The position numbers and the translations under genes were made by a program. 64,000 nucleotides of DNA from Sorangium cellulosum (lineage in GTDB: Bacteria > Myxococcota_A > Polyangia > Polyangiales > Polyangiaceae): positions 8,446,501-8,510,500 of the forward strand of contig NZ_CP012673.1 of the NCBI RefSeq assembly GCF_002950945.1, written 5' to 3'. The notes beneath the pieces are model-generated. The model saw only the letters and a list, made by a program, of their open reading frames with translations, did not search any database and had not been told where the DNA came from. How positions within the stretch are numbered: position 1 is the first letter of the stretch; every line of letters begins with the position of its first letter. Positions 8,458 to 15,646 of the stretch are shown piece by piece.

Positions 8458-8698
8458 CAAAATTCTCCATGGCGGACCGGCTGAGCCGCGGGATTCGGGC
8501 CCTCGCGCGCCACCGCGGCCAGTCGGGGTGCGCGGTGCCCTGGGCGGCGTCGTCATCTCTCCTGCGCTGTGCAGGATCAGGCAAGGAAAACGTGGGATCC
8601 GGCATGGTCGCCGCCCGGCGACGTGCTTTTGTCCTCTTGCCGACGGTGAGGGCGCCGTGTCCCGCGCCGGGGCTCGCCCATTCGCCAGGAGAACGATC

Positions 8699-9262
8699 GT
8701 GAGCAACGCTGTGTTCGACAAGGATCCGACAGGCAAGGTCGCCATCGCCACGGGGGCGCGCCGGCTCGCAGCGGCGGCCCTCGCGGCGGCCGTGGCGGCG
8801 CTGGCCGGGTGCACCGCGACCGGCCCCGCCCGCCCCGCCGCCCCGCCCGCCGCGGCGCCGGCGCCCGCCGAGGCAGGTGACCGCTTCGCTCGCGGCTCGG
8901 CGGTGCTCGGCCGGCTCGACCCGGCGGCCCCGCAGCGCGTCATGGAGGGGTACGCGGACCTGGCGCCGGACTTCGGCCGTTATGTCATCGAGTATCCGTT
9001 CGGCGACATCTACGCTCGCCCGGGCCTCGACCTGCGGACTCGGCTGCTGACCGCCGTCGCCGCCCTGGCGGCCGTGGGCGACTCGGAGGTGCCGCTCGGC
9101 AACCACATCCGCTACGCGCTCAACGTCGGTTGCACGCGCGAGGAGATCGTCGAGACGGTCATGCAGGTATCGGTCTACGCGGGGTTCCCGCGCGCGGTGA
9201 AGGGGCTCGCCGTGGTCGAGAAGGTCCTCGCGGAGCGGGGCGGCGAACGCGGCTCCCCGTGA
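8699..9262 (+). CDS. Carboxymuconolactone-decarboxylase-family lipoprotein
   Basis: 187 residues from a GTG at 8699 with AGGAGA eight bases upstream. The N-terminus is charged, then Ala-rich hydrophobic, ending in the lipobox LAGC (about residue 40), so it should be lipidated and cross the inner membrane. The mature part (about 75-180) is an all-alpha CMD/AhpD-type domain: DLRTRLLTAVAALAAVGD, LGNHIRYALNVGCTREEIVE and VSVYAGFPRAVKGL. The CxxC redox pair of AhpD is missing; only one Cys (NVGC) is present, as in the gamma-CMD subgroup. A CMD enzyme exported as a lipoprotein is uncommon. Its substrate is unknown. Confidence 0.8.
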   Translation: MSNAVFDKDPTGKVAIATGARRLAAAALAAAVAALAGCTATGPARPAAPPAAAPAPAEAGDRFARGSAVLGRLDPAAPQRVMEGYADLAPDFGRYVIEYPFGDIYARPGLDLRTRLLTAVAALAAVGDSEVPLGNHIRYALNVGCTREEIVETVMQVSVYAGFPRAVKGLAVVEKVLAERGGERGSP

Positions 9263-9505
9263 GCCGCTCGCCGGGTGTCCTCGCCGGCGCCTTGCTGCGC
9301 GCCGGCGCCCTCGGGCGCTCTCGCGATCGCGTACAGTCGCCCGCAGCTGCGGTCAGGACGCCGCGGTCTCCCTCACGCACCCACGAGCACGCGGCGCCTG
9401 CCGGGGAGGAGCGCGGTCGTCACCCACGGGCCGCCGGGGCGCCCCCTCCCGGAGCTGCCCCTGGGCCGTGCGTGCCGGGAGGTGCTTGTCGCAGATCCGC
9501 CGCGT

Positions 9506-10549
9506 TCACTCCGCGGCCTGCGGCTCGGCGTCCGCGCAGCAGCGGAAGCCGACCTCGTAGCCGTAGTCGTCTTCCTTGTGAAAGGTCGTCATCGGACGGC
9601 ACTGGCTCCGGATCGGCCCCCACCATCCGCCCTTGAGCCCGCTGCGGTAGGGCGCCTTCTGATCGGTGCGCACCACCCACTCGTTGACGTTGCCGTTCAG
9701 ATCGAAGACGCCTGCCCACGAGGCGCACGCCGCGCGCTCGCCGGACGGCTCGCGGCCGTCCAGGCGCGCGAGCTCGGCGGCGCATCGCTCGTTCTTCTGG
9801 CACGCCTCGTAGTGGAGCAGCCGCTGCGCGTGGTCGGGAAAGCGGTAGTCTCGGTCCTGGTTGCACGTCTCGGCGTCCCGCTCGTAGCCGTAGGCGTACG
9901 GCAGCGCCTCGGGGCCCTCGCAGGCGAAGTTGAACTCGGCCTCGGTGCACAGCCGCTTGCCCTGCGCCGCGCAAAGGTCGCCGGCTTGCTCCCACGAGGT
10001 CAACGTGCGCGGCAGCTCGCCCGGAACGTTCGGGTACTCGTAACGGTCCATGCAGAAGGAGAGATTCTCGTTCTTCTTGGCGACACACCGCGACGGCTCA
10101 CGGAAACGCAAGCACCGGGCGGCCACGCCCGGCTCGCCGTGGCGTTTCGTCCATTCCGGGTGGTACTCGAGGCATTCTTGCACCACGGCGGGGCAATACT
10201 CACCCTCCACCCGCACCATGCCGCCGGGACAGCCCTCGGTCCGTCCGGGCAGGGCGGCCGGCGCCTCGCCCGTCGTGGGCTCGCCCAGCGCCCGGTCGGT
10301 CTCCGTCTGCAGCGGTCCGTCCTGCAGCGGTCCGTCCTGCAGCGGTCCGTCCTGCAGCGGTCCGTCCTGCAGCGGCCCGTCGCTCTCCGTCTGCGGAGAC
10401 GCAGCCTGCGGAGGACCGGACGTCTCCGCCGACAGCTCACGAACCTCGACGGTTCGAGCCTCGCCCCCTTCCGTGTCCGAGTGACTGCCGCAGCCGTAAG
10501 CCGCGACGCCAAGCAGTGTTGTCAGTACCGTGAAGCCCAGGGTTCGCAC
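9506..10549 (-). CDS. SUMF1/formylglycine-generating-enzyme-like lipoprotein with DGPLQ repeats
   Basis: 347 residues from a GTG at 10549 with AGAGG upstream. The signal peptide ends in lipobox AAYGC (Cys20). A linker holds five tandem DGPLQ pentapeptides (about residues 57-81). The rest is a Cys-rich FGE-sulfatase (SUMF1) domain: CMDRYEYPNVPG, GKRLCTEAEFNFACEG, FDLNGNVNEWV, GGWWGP and VGFRCC. Such domains in secreted myxobacterial proteins are usually non-enzymatic C-type-lectin-like folds, although true FGEs oxidise Cys to formylglycine in sulfatases. No sulfatase is nearby. It should sit on the outer face of a membrane. Substrate or ligand is unknown. Confidence 0.8.
   Translation of the reverse strand: MRTLGFTVLTTLLGVAAYGCGSHSDTEGGEARTVEVRELSAETSGPPQAASPQTESDGPLQDGPLQDGPLQDGPLQDGPLQTETDRALGEPTTGEAPAALPGRTEGCPGGMVRVEGEYCPAVVQECLEYHPEWTKRHGEPGVAARCLRFREPSRCVAKKNENLSFCMDRYEYPNVPGELPRTLTSWEQAGDLCAAQGKRLCTEAEFNFACEGPEALPYAYGYERDAETCNQDRDYRFPDHAQRLLHYEACQKNERCAAELARLDGREPSGERAACASWAGVFDLNGNVNEWVVRTDQKAPYRSGLKGGWWGPIRSQCRPMTTFHKEDDYGYEVGFRCCADAEPQAAE
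10307..10381 (-). repeat. Five 15-bp tandem repeats inside the SUMF1-like lipoprotein gene
   Basis: The 15-base unit (plus strand ctgcagcggtccgtc) is repeated five times, nearly perfectly; the last copy has one t-to-c change. Each encodes DGPLQ on the minus strand. As the unit is a multiple of three, copy-number change would alter only linker length between the lipid anchor and the folded domain. Confidence 0.9.
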
Positions 10550-10948
10550 GTCTACCTCTTCTCACTCTTGGCTACATCAGCGCACATGCGCGGGCCAAGA
10601 TCGAGGCTGTACCGGGCTCGCCCTGATTTGCCTGCGAGCGTCGGCAGCCGGCTGGAGAGATTGCAAAATCTCGGCCTGCTACCGCGCCCGGAGATCCCTG
10701 GCCTCGTGGCTTCCTGGCCTGGTGTCGTCCCGCAGAGCGGCCGCCCAGTCGGTCGGAATGGCCGGCCAGCGCACGGCCATCTGGGCCACCGTCCGCGCAT
10801 GACATGCGCGCCCTACCTCGTGTTGCGCGGCGGGCAGCGGCTGACGGGCGCGCCGCGGCGCCGCGCGGGTGCTGCGGTTCCTCGTCGAGGCGGGGCGCGG
10901 CCAGGCGCTAGACTCGCGCGCGCCATGCCCCAGACGCAGGAGGACCCC
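10550..10948. promoter_or_regulatory. Divergent intergenic region, lipoprotein/P450
   Basis: About 400 bp between the start of the SUMF1-like lipoprotein (minus) and the P450 (plus). It must hold both promoters. Short frames exist on both strands but none has convincing codon pattern, ribosome site or recognisable product. AT-richer tracts near 10550-10600 (cttctcactcttggctacat) are candidate promoter DNA for the minus gene. I see no clear palindromic operator. Confidence 0.4.
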
Positions 10949-12163
10949 ATGACCGTGCACCCCGGCATCGATCTCGCGAGCGAGAGCTTCTTCGCCGACC
11001 CGTTCCCCACGTTCGAGCGGCTCCGCGCCGAGGCGCCGATCTACTTCTTCGAACCGATGCAGTGCTTCCTCCTCAGCGCCCCGGCCGACATCGAGGCCAT
11101 GGTGAAGGACCCGCGCTTCACCGCGCGGCGGACCAGGGAGCTGCTCGCCGCGCTCGGGATGCTCGGCGAGGACGAGCTCTCGAAGAAGATGCTCGACTCG
11201 TGGTCGCGCATCGCCTTCTCGCAGGATCCTCCTCGTCACACGCGGCTCCGGCAGCTCATCGCGCGGGGGTTCTCGCCGGCGGCGGTCGAGTCCCTGCGCC
11301 CGCGGGTCGCCGCGACCGTGGGGCGCGCCATCGCGAGGGCGCGGGACGAGGGCGAGATGAACGTCCTCTCGGATCTCGCCGAGGTCGTCGCGATCACCAC
11401 GATCGCCGACATGTTCTCGATCCCCGACGCCGACCGGCCGGCGTTCATGCGCTGGTCGACGGACATCGTGAAGCCCACGGGCGGGAACCTCACCTCGGAC
11501 GAGGTGAAGAGGACGGTGAAGCAGAGCACCAGCGACATGGCCGATTACATGGCGCGCCTCGTGGAGGAGCGCCGGAAGGCGCCGCGCGACGACGTCGCGA
11601 GCCGGTTCATCGCGGCGGAGGAGGAGAGCGCCGACCTCCAGGGGGAGGCGGCCATGCAATGTTTCCAGATGGTCGGGGCCGGGTTCGTCACGTCCATGAA
11701 CCAGATCGCGAACACGGTGGTCGCGCTCCTCAAGCACCCGGAGGCGCTCGCCAGGCTGAGGCAGGATCCGGGGCTGCTCCGGGGCGCCATTGAGGAGGGC
11801 TTGCGCTGCGAGCCGGCGGTCCTCTCGATCAACCGCCTGTGCGCCGAGGACGCGGAGATCCGCGGCGTCAGGATCGCGAAGGGAGGGTTCGTGTTCGCGA
11901 TGACCGCGGCGGTGGGCTGCGATCCCGAGCTGTTCCCGGAGCCGCGCCGGTTCGATATCACCCGCCAGCCGAACCGACACATGACCTTCGGGAGCGGCGT
12001 CCACTACTGCCCGGGGGCCCCGCTCATCCGGATCGAGGTCGAGGAGGCGCTCCGCGGGCTGCTCTCCCTGGGGCGGTGGGAGCTCGCCGAGGAGAGGCTG
12101 AGCTACGAGGGGTCCAATTTTCAGGACCGGGGACCGAAATCGCTGCGCGTTCGGTTCTCGTGA
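10949..12163 (+). CDS. Cytochrome P450
   Basis: 404 residues from ATG 10949, chosen because CAGGAGGA lies just upstream; an ATG at 10925 is the alternative. Class I bacterial P450 fold: K-helix ExxR is Glu283-Arg286 (EGLR), and the heme loop FGSGVHYCPG has the axial Cys354. The I-helix reads AGFVTS (244-249): the Thr is kept, but the acidic residue that normally precedes it is Val247. This position helps proton delivery for O2 activation, so the chemistry may be altered or substrate-assisted. No ferredoxin or reductase gene is adjacent. Substrate is unknown; it lies 13 kb from the NRPS-PKS genes on the opposite strand, so a link is speculative. Confidence 0.93.
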   Translation: MTVHPGIDLASESFFADPFPTFERLRAEAPIYFFEPMQCFLLSAPADIEAMVKDPRFTARRTRELLAALGMLGEDELSKKMLDSWSRIAFSQDPPRHTRLRQLIARGFSPAAVESLRPRVAATVGRAIARARDEGEMNVLSDLAEVVAITTIADMFSIPDADRPAFMRWSTDIVKPTGGNLTSDEVKRTVKQSTSDMADYMARLVEERRKAPRDDVASRFIAAEEESADLQGEAAMQCFQMVGAGFVTSMNQIANTVVALLKHPEALARLRQDPGLLRGAIEEGLRCEPAVLSINRLCAEDAEIRGVRIAKGGFVFAMTAAVGCDPELFPEPRRFDITRQPNRHMTFGSGVHYCPGAPLIRIEVEEALRGLLSLGRWELAEERLSYEGSNFQDRGPKSLRVRFS

Positions 12164-12230
12164 GCGTTCTGATCTAGCGGGCGCCTAGAAGCACAAACGG
12201 GTTGAACCAGCCTGAAACGAGCAGAAGTTC

Positions 12231-12330
12231 GAACCGCCAAGGACGCCAAGGACGCCAAGAACGCCAAGAACGCCAAGAAGAATATAATATCTTGGCGTCC
12301 TTGGCGCCTTGGCGTCCTTGGCGGTTTATC
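12231..12330. repeat. Hairpin built from 9-bp CGCCAAGGA-type repeats
   Basis: The left side is five to six tandem nonamers (cgccaagga/cgccaagaa). After an AT-rich centre (agaatataatat) the right side carries the reverse complement, starting cttggcgtccttggcg. The outer ~20 bp of the two arms (aaccgccaaggacgccaagg and its complement) pair perfectly; the inner part is imperfect. It lies between the P450 stop and the convergent small Gly-zipper gene, where it could act as a bidirectional terminator, but it lacks a U-tract and looks like a dispersed repeat family. A second hairpin with a related unit is at 36739..36798. Confidence 0.85.
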
Positions 12331-12357
12331 TCTCGCTCGATCAACGTGAGCGGTGTT

Positions 12358-12585
12358 CTAGCCGGAGTCCTCGTCCTCGCCGAGCGCGCCGCCGATCAGA
12401 CCGCCCGTGCCGCCGATCGCCGCGCCGGCACCACCTCCGAGCAGGCCGCCGACCAGCGCTCCTCTGGCAGCCCCGCCGGCCGGGTCGCCCTCGGTCGATT
12501 CCTTCGCCTGGTCCTCCTCGGCGGGGGGCGCCTTGTCCTGCCCGGGGATCGCCCTTGCCGCTTCGTCCTTCTTCGGTCTTTTCAT
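12358..12585 (-). CDS. Small Gly-zipper protein
   Basis: 75 residues from ATG 12585. The first ~38 residues are highly charged (MKRPKKDEAARAI, then Glu/Asp/Lys-rich). The remainder is a glycine-zipper stretch, ARGALVGGLLGGGAGAAIGG and then GGLIGGALGE, which can pack in membranes or oligomerise. There is no signal peptide. The ribosome site is weak (GGAAAG). It is 58 bp downstream of the truncated haemoglobin gene on the same strand. Coding nature is supported by the structured composition, but no family is recognised beyond the Gly-zipper pattern. Confidence 0.6.
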   Translation of the reverse strand: MKRPKKDEAARAIPGQDKAPPAEEDQAKESTEGDPAGGAARGALVGGLLGGGAGAAIGGTGGLIGGALGEDEDSG

Positions 12586-12643
12586 GCTGAACTTTCCAGC
12601 AAGACCCGCGCCAGCCCGGGGCGATCCGGGCCGTGCTTCCGGA

Positions 12644-13045
12644 TCAGCCCGGTCGATTGCGCATGAAGTCCGCCACCTCGCCGAGGCGCTGGTCGAGGAA
12701 GGCGCGGAGCGGCTCGGGCACATCGAGCTCGGCCATGGCCGCGCGCATGCAGCGCATCCAGGCGTCGCGCATCGCCACATCGACCGGGACGCGGGCGTGG
12801 CGCATGCGCAGCCGCGGGTGGCCGTGCGCCGCGATGTAGTCCTGCGGGCCACCCAGCCAGCCGATCAGGAACAGCGCGAACCGGTCGCGGCTCTCGCGGC
12901 AGACCTGGCCGCCCTCGTCGCAGACGTGGAGGCGCGCGAGCGCCGGCTCGTCGCGGGCCATGAGGTCATAGAAACGCTCGACCAGCCGGCGCACCGCCGG
13001 CTCGCCGCCAAGCGACGTGAAAGGGGTCTCGTGCGGTTCGTCCAT
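12644..13045 (-). CDS. Truncated haemoglobin, group II (trHbO type)
   Basis: 133 residues from ATG 13045; a GTG 12 bases upstream is possible. It has the 2-on-2 globin pattern: GGEPAVRRLVERFYDLM with the B10 Tyr, then an E/F region ending HGHPRLRMRHARVPV in which the last His (in RMRHARV) is the proximal heme ligand. LFLIGWLGGPQDYI precedes it, with the Trp typical of group II. Such proteins bind O2 and NO and are linked to nitrosative or oxidative stress. It is flanked on the same strand by the QueA-like gene (54 bp upstream) and the Gly-zipper gene. Confidence 0.9.
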   Translation of the reverse strand: MDEPHETPFTSLGGEPAVRRLVERFYDLMARDEPALARLHVCDEGGQVCRESRDRFALFLIGWLGGPQDYIAAHGHPRLRMRHARVPVDVAMRDAWMRCMRAAMAELDVPEPLRAFLDQRLGEVADFMRNRPG

Positions 13046-13098
13046 GGACAGCGCCACCCTCTACCGGATCGGCCCCGGCGCTGCACCCGGCTTCCGGC

Positions 13099-14124
13099 TC
13101 AGCTGAGGACCAGGTACGAGTCGCCGAACTCGTGACAGAGATAACCGGCCTGCTCGGCGTGGGCGTTCGCGCGGTGGAGCAGCTCTGCCGGCGCGAACGC
13201 CTCGAGCAGCCGGAAATGGCTCTCCGTCGGGTCGTGCACGCCGGTCAGGAGCCCGTCGACCACCCTGGGACGGAAGCCGTGGTGGAGCACGAGATCCGTC
13301 ACGCCCGGGCCCGCACGGAGCTCGCCCCCGTGCTGGGCGGCGCAGCCCTCGAGGGCGCGCGTGACCGTGGTGCCCACCGCGATGACCCGGCGGCCGGCCG
13401 CCTTGGCCTCGCGCACCGCCGACACCGTCTCTTCCGGGATGTCGAAGCGCTCCGGCAACGGGAGCAGGGCGTCGAGGGCCGGATCGCCGGTCGACGAGAT
13501 CCCGGCGGCGTGCGTGAGCGAGGCGACACGGACGCCGCGGCGGATCAGGTCGAGCAAGAGGCTCCACACGAGCGGGCGGCCGGCCGAGGGGAGCTCGGCG
13601 CAGAGCGGGCGGCTCGCGTAGCGCGTCTGCGTGTGCCAGATCTCGAGCGGGGCCGCGACGTACGCATACTGGATCGGGCGGCCACGCCGGTAGAGCGCCG
13701 ACCAGAGCGGCGCGCCGCGCTCGCGAAAGGCGATCTCGACGAGGCGCGGCGAGGCCGCGGAGACGCGCTCGACCGCAGCCAAGAGATCGTCGCCGAAGCG
13801 CACCACGTCGCCCGGTCCGAGCGCAGGCGGCGCCGGGCGATCCTCGGTGCGCGTGTGCCAGTCGCCGGCGCCGAAGAGGAGCGCCGAATAACGGCCCTCG
13901 GCGAGCTCGCCGATGAGGCGCACCTCCACCGGCGCGCCGCCCTCGGTCGCGCCGCGGAGCGAGGCCGGCAGGGTGGCGCCGTCGTTGACGACCAGGAGAT
14001 CGCCCGGCAGGAGCAGCGTCGGCAGATCCGCGATGCGCCCGTCGCGCAGGCGCCCGAGGCGCGGGTCCACGTGCAGGAGCCGCTCCTCGAGCGGGTTGTC
14101 GCGCGGCCAGGTCGCGGGGCTCAT
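13099..14124 (-). CDS. queA: QueA-family SAM:tRNA ribosyltransferase-isomerase, divergent
   Basis: 341 residues from ATG 14124. QueA transfers and isomerises the ribosyl group of SAM onto 7-aminomethyl-7-deazaguanine in tRNA. Family motifs are recognisable: LLLPGDLLVVNDGATLPASL near the N-terminus, VIAVGTTVTRALE, and HHGFRPRVVDGLLTGVHDPTES followed by GYLCHEFGDSYLVL at the end. Several family-invariant stretches differ: the usual TLHVGAGTF region reads VASLTHAAGISS. So this may be a paralogue with changed activity. It overlaps the stop of the upstream SDR gene by 4 bp (ATGA), implying translational coupling. No other queuosine genes are nearby. Confidence 0.75.
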   Translation of the reverse strand: MSPATWPRDNPLEERLLHVDPRLGRLRDGRIADLPTLLLPGDLLVVNDGATLPASLRGATEGGAPVEVRLIGELAEGRYSALLFGAGDWHTRTEDRPAPPALGPGDVVRFGDDLLAAVERVSAASPRLVEIAFRERGAPLWSALYRRGRPIQYAYVAAPLEIWHTQTRYASRPLCAELPSAGRPLVWSLLLDLIRRGVRVASLTHAAGISSTGDPALDALLPLPERFDIPEETVSAVREAKAAGRRVIAVGTTVTRALEGCAAQHGGELRAGPGVTDLVLHHGFRPRVVDGLLTGVHDPTESHFRLLEAFAPAELLHRANAHAEQAGYLCHEFGDSYLVLS

Positions 14125-14927
14125 GGCGCCTCCGGGAGGCGCGCGGCCTCGACGCGGGCGCCGCTCGGCAGGTCGCCGGCGCGGGCGACGAGCGCGACGA
14201 TCCGCCGCGCCACGTCCGCGGGATCGGCGAGCGTGTTCGGGTCGGCCTCGGGAATGGCCTCGGCGTGCATCCTCGTGTTCATCTCGCCGGGATCCACCGC
14301 GTAGAACGAGACGCCCGTGCCCTCGAGCTCGGCGGCCCAGGTGCGGGAGAGGTGATCGAGCGCCGCCTTGGAGACGCCGTAAGCGCCCCACCGCGGATAG
14401 GCGCTCACCGCCGCGTCCGAGCTGATGTGGACGACGACCCCGCGCCGCCGGAGCGCCATCGCGCCGGCGACCACCTTGGTGAGGCGGAAGGGGCCGACCA
14501 CGTTGACCTCGAGCACCCGGCCGAGATCCTCACACTCGGTGTCGAGCAGGATCGGCAGCGGCGTCCTGCCGAGCGTGCTCGCGTTGTGGATGAGCAGATC
14601 GATGGGCCCCACGAGCGCCGCCGCCGCGCCCGCGATGGCGTACGTCTGGCCCTTGTCGCCGATGTCCGCCGCGAGCGCGTGCGCGACGCCGCCCTGCGCG
14701 TTGATCTCGGCCGCCACCGCCTCGAGCGGCGCGCGCTCGCGCGCGACCAGGACCACCTGCGCGCCGTTCCGGGCGAGCTCCCTCGCGAGCGCCGCGCCGA
14801 GCCCCCGGCTCGCCCCCGTGACAAGCGCCGCGCGCGGCGCGAACGGCGCGGCGTGCACGCCGCGCGCCGGCGCCGGGATGTCGCCAGCCTGGATGAGCGT
14901 CTCGCTTCCGGTCGATTCGTTGTTCAT
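14121..14927 (-). CDS. Short-chain dehydrogenase/reductase
   Basis: 268 residues from ATG 14927, with an excellent AGGAGGA site. Classical SDR: TGASRGLG (37-44) binds the dinucleotide, NAS is at 115-117, catalytic Ser is near 169-170 (HISSDAA), and Tyr183-xxx-Lys187 (YGVSK) is present, so it should be active. A ~28-residue N-terminal extension precedes the Rossmann fold. It overlaps the QueA-like gene by 4 bp and is divergent from an XRE-cupin regulator whose probable operator lies in the shared 89 bp intergenic region, so that regulator probably controls it. Substrate is unknown; the C-terminal PGEMNTRMHAEA loop suggests a carbonyl or sugar reductase. Confidence 0.88.
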   Translation of the reverse strand: MNNESTGSETLIQAGDIPAPARGVHAAPFAPRAALVTGASRGLGAALARELARNGAQVVLVARERAPLEAVAAEINAQGGVAHALAADIGDKGQTYAIAGAAAALVGPIDLLIHNASTLGRTPLPILLDTECEDLGRVLEVNVVGPFRLTKVVAGAMALRRRGVVVHISSDAAVSAYPRWGAYGVSKAALDHLSRTWAAELEGTGVSFYAVDPGEMNTRMHAEAIPEADPNTLADPADVARRIVALVARAGDLPSGARVEAARLPEAP

Positions 14928-14971
14928 CGTGATTCCTCCTCGAGCACACCCTAACGCGCGCCCGCTCATGT

Positions 14972-14989
14972 GTTGGAGATGTCTCCAAC
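14972..14989. promoter_or_regulatory. Perfect 18-bp palindrome, probable XRE operator
   Basis: GTTGGAGA-tg-TCTCCAAC lies in the 89 bp between the divergent SDR and XRE-cupin genes. An isolated related half-site (ATTGGAA) follows 4-10 bases later. Position and symmetry fit binding by the dimeric XRE regulator encoded at 15017, giving autoregulation and control of the SDR-queA pair. This is inferred from layout, not shown. Confidence 0.7.
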
Positions 14990-15016
14990 GCATTGGAATC
15001 GTGCTAATGTCCGGGC

Positions 15017-15577
15017 ATGGACCAGGATGTGGAGCTCTCAGGCAGGCTCGCGAAGAACATCAAGCAGCTGCGCGAGGCCCGCGGGCTGACGCAGCAGCAG
15101 CTGGCCAAACTCGCCGGCGTGCCCCGGGCGACCTGGGCGCACCTCGAGTCCGGCGCGGCGAACCCCACGCTCGGCGTCCTGCACCGCGCGGCCGCGGCGC
15201 TGCAGGTCTCGATCGAGGAGATGCTCGCCGCGCCCCGCGCCGCCTGCCAGCTCTATGCGCGCGACGCGCTGCCCACGCGCTCCCCGGGGCAGGCGCTGGT
15301 GCGCAAGCTGCTTCCGGACCCGATCCCGGGCATGGAGATGGATCGCATCGAGATCCCGCCGGGCGGCAGGATGACGGGGGTCCCGCACACCCCCGGAACA
15401 CGCGAGTACCTGACGTGCGAGACAGGCACGCTCGAGCTCGTGGTCAGCGGCGAGCGGTTCTCGCTCGGCGCGGGCGACGTCGCGGTGTTCCGCGGGGATC
15501 AGCGCCACTCGTACCACAACCCCGGCAAGCAGCCGGCGGTCGGCTACTCGGTCGTGGTGCTGGCGCGGGTGGTCTGA
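15017..15577 (+). CDS. XRE-family transcriptional regulator with C-terminal cupin
   Basis: 186 residues. Residues about 10-65 are a helix-turn-helix of the Cro/CI type (LREARGLTQQQLAKLAGVPR, then TWAHLESGAANPTLGVLHRA). Residues about 105-185 are a single cupin barrel (GTREYLTCETGTLELVVSGE, LGAGDVAVFRGDQRHSYHN). The fused HTH-cupin architecture typically senses a small metabolite. A perfect 18-bp palindrome lies 27 bp before the start codon. It is divergent from the SDR-QueA pair, which it most likely regulates together with itself. The ribosome site is weak. Confidence 0.9.
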   Translation: MDQDVELSGRLAKNIKQLREARGLTQQQLAKLAGVPRATWAHLESGAANPTLGVLHRAAAALQVSIEEMLAAPRAACQLYARDALPTRSPGQALVRKLLPDPIPGMEMDRIEIPPGGRMTGVPHTPGTREYLTCETGTLELVVSGERFSLGAGDVAVFRGDQRHSYHNPGKQPAVGYSVVVLARVV

Positions 15578-15646
15578 GCGGCGCCGCCGGCAGCGCGATT
15601 CAGCACCTCCGGCAGCGCGTCTCAGGGCCCTCCGACGGAGCCCGAC

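Noticed and set aside
9275..10948. Plus-strand extension of the P450 frame by 558 codons
   Set aside because: It runs antisense through the SUMF1-like lipoprotein; the P450 has a good ribosome site and normal length starting at 10949.
10949..12163. P450 as tailoring enzyme of the NRPS-PKS product
   Set aside because: It lies 13 kb away on the other strand behind unrelated genes; nothing in the sequence connects them.
12231..12330. Possible CRISPR array
   Set aside because: The repeats are only 9 bp, contiguous without unique spacers, and form a hairpin; no cas genes are near.
12231..12330. Simple rho-independent terminator
   Set aside because: The stem is built of repeats, is far longer than a typical terminator and lacks a following U-tract; it may still affect transcription.
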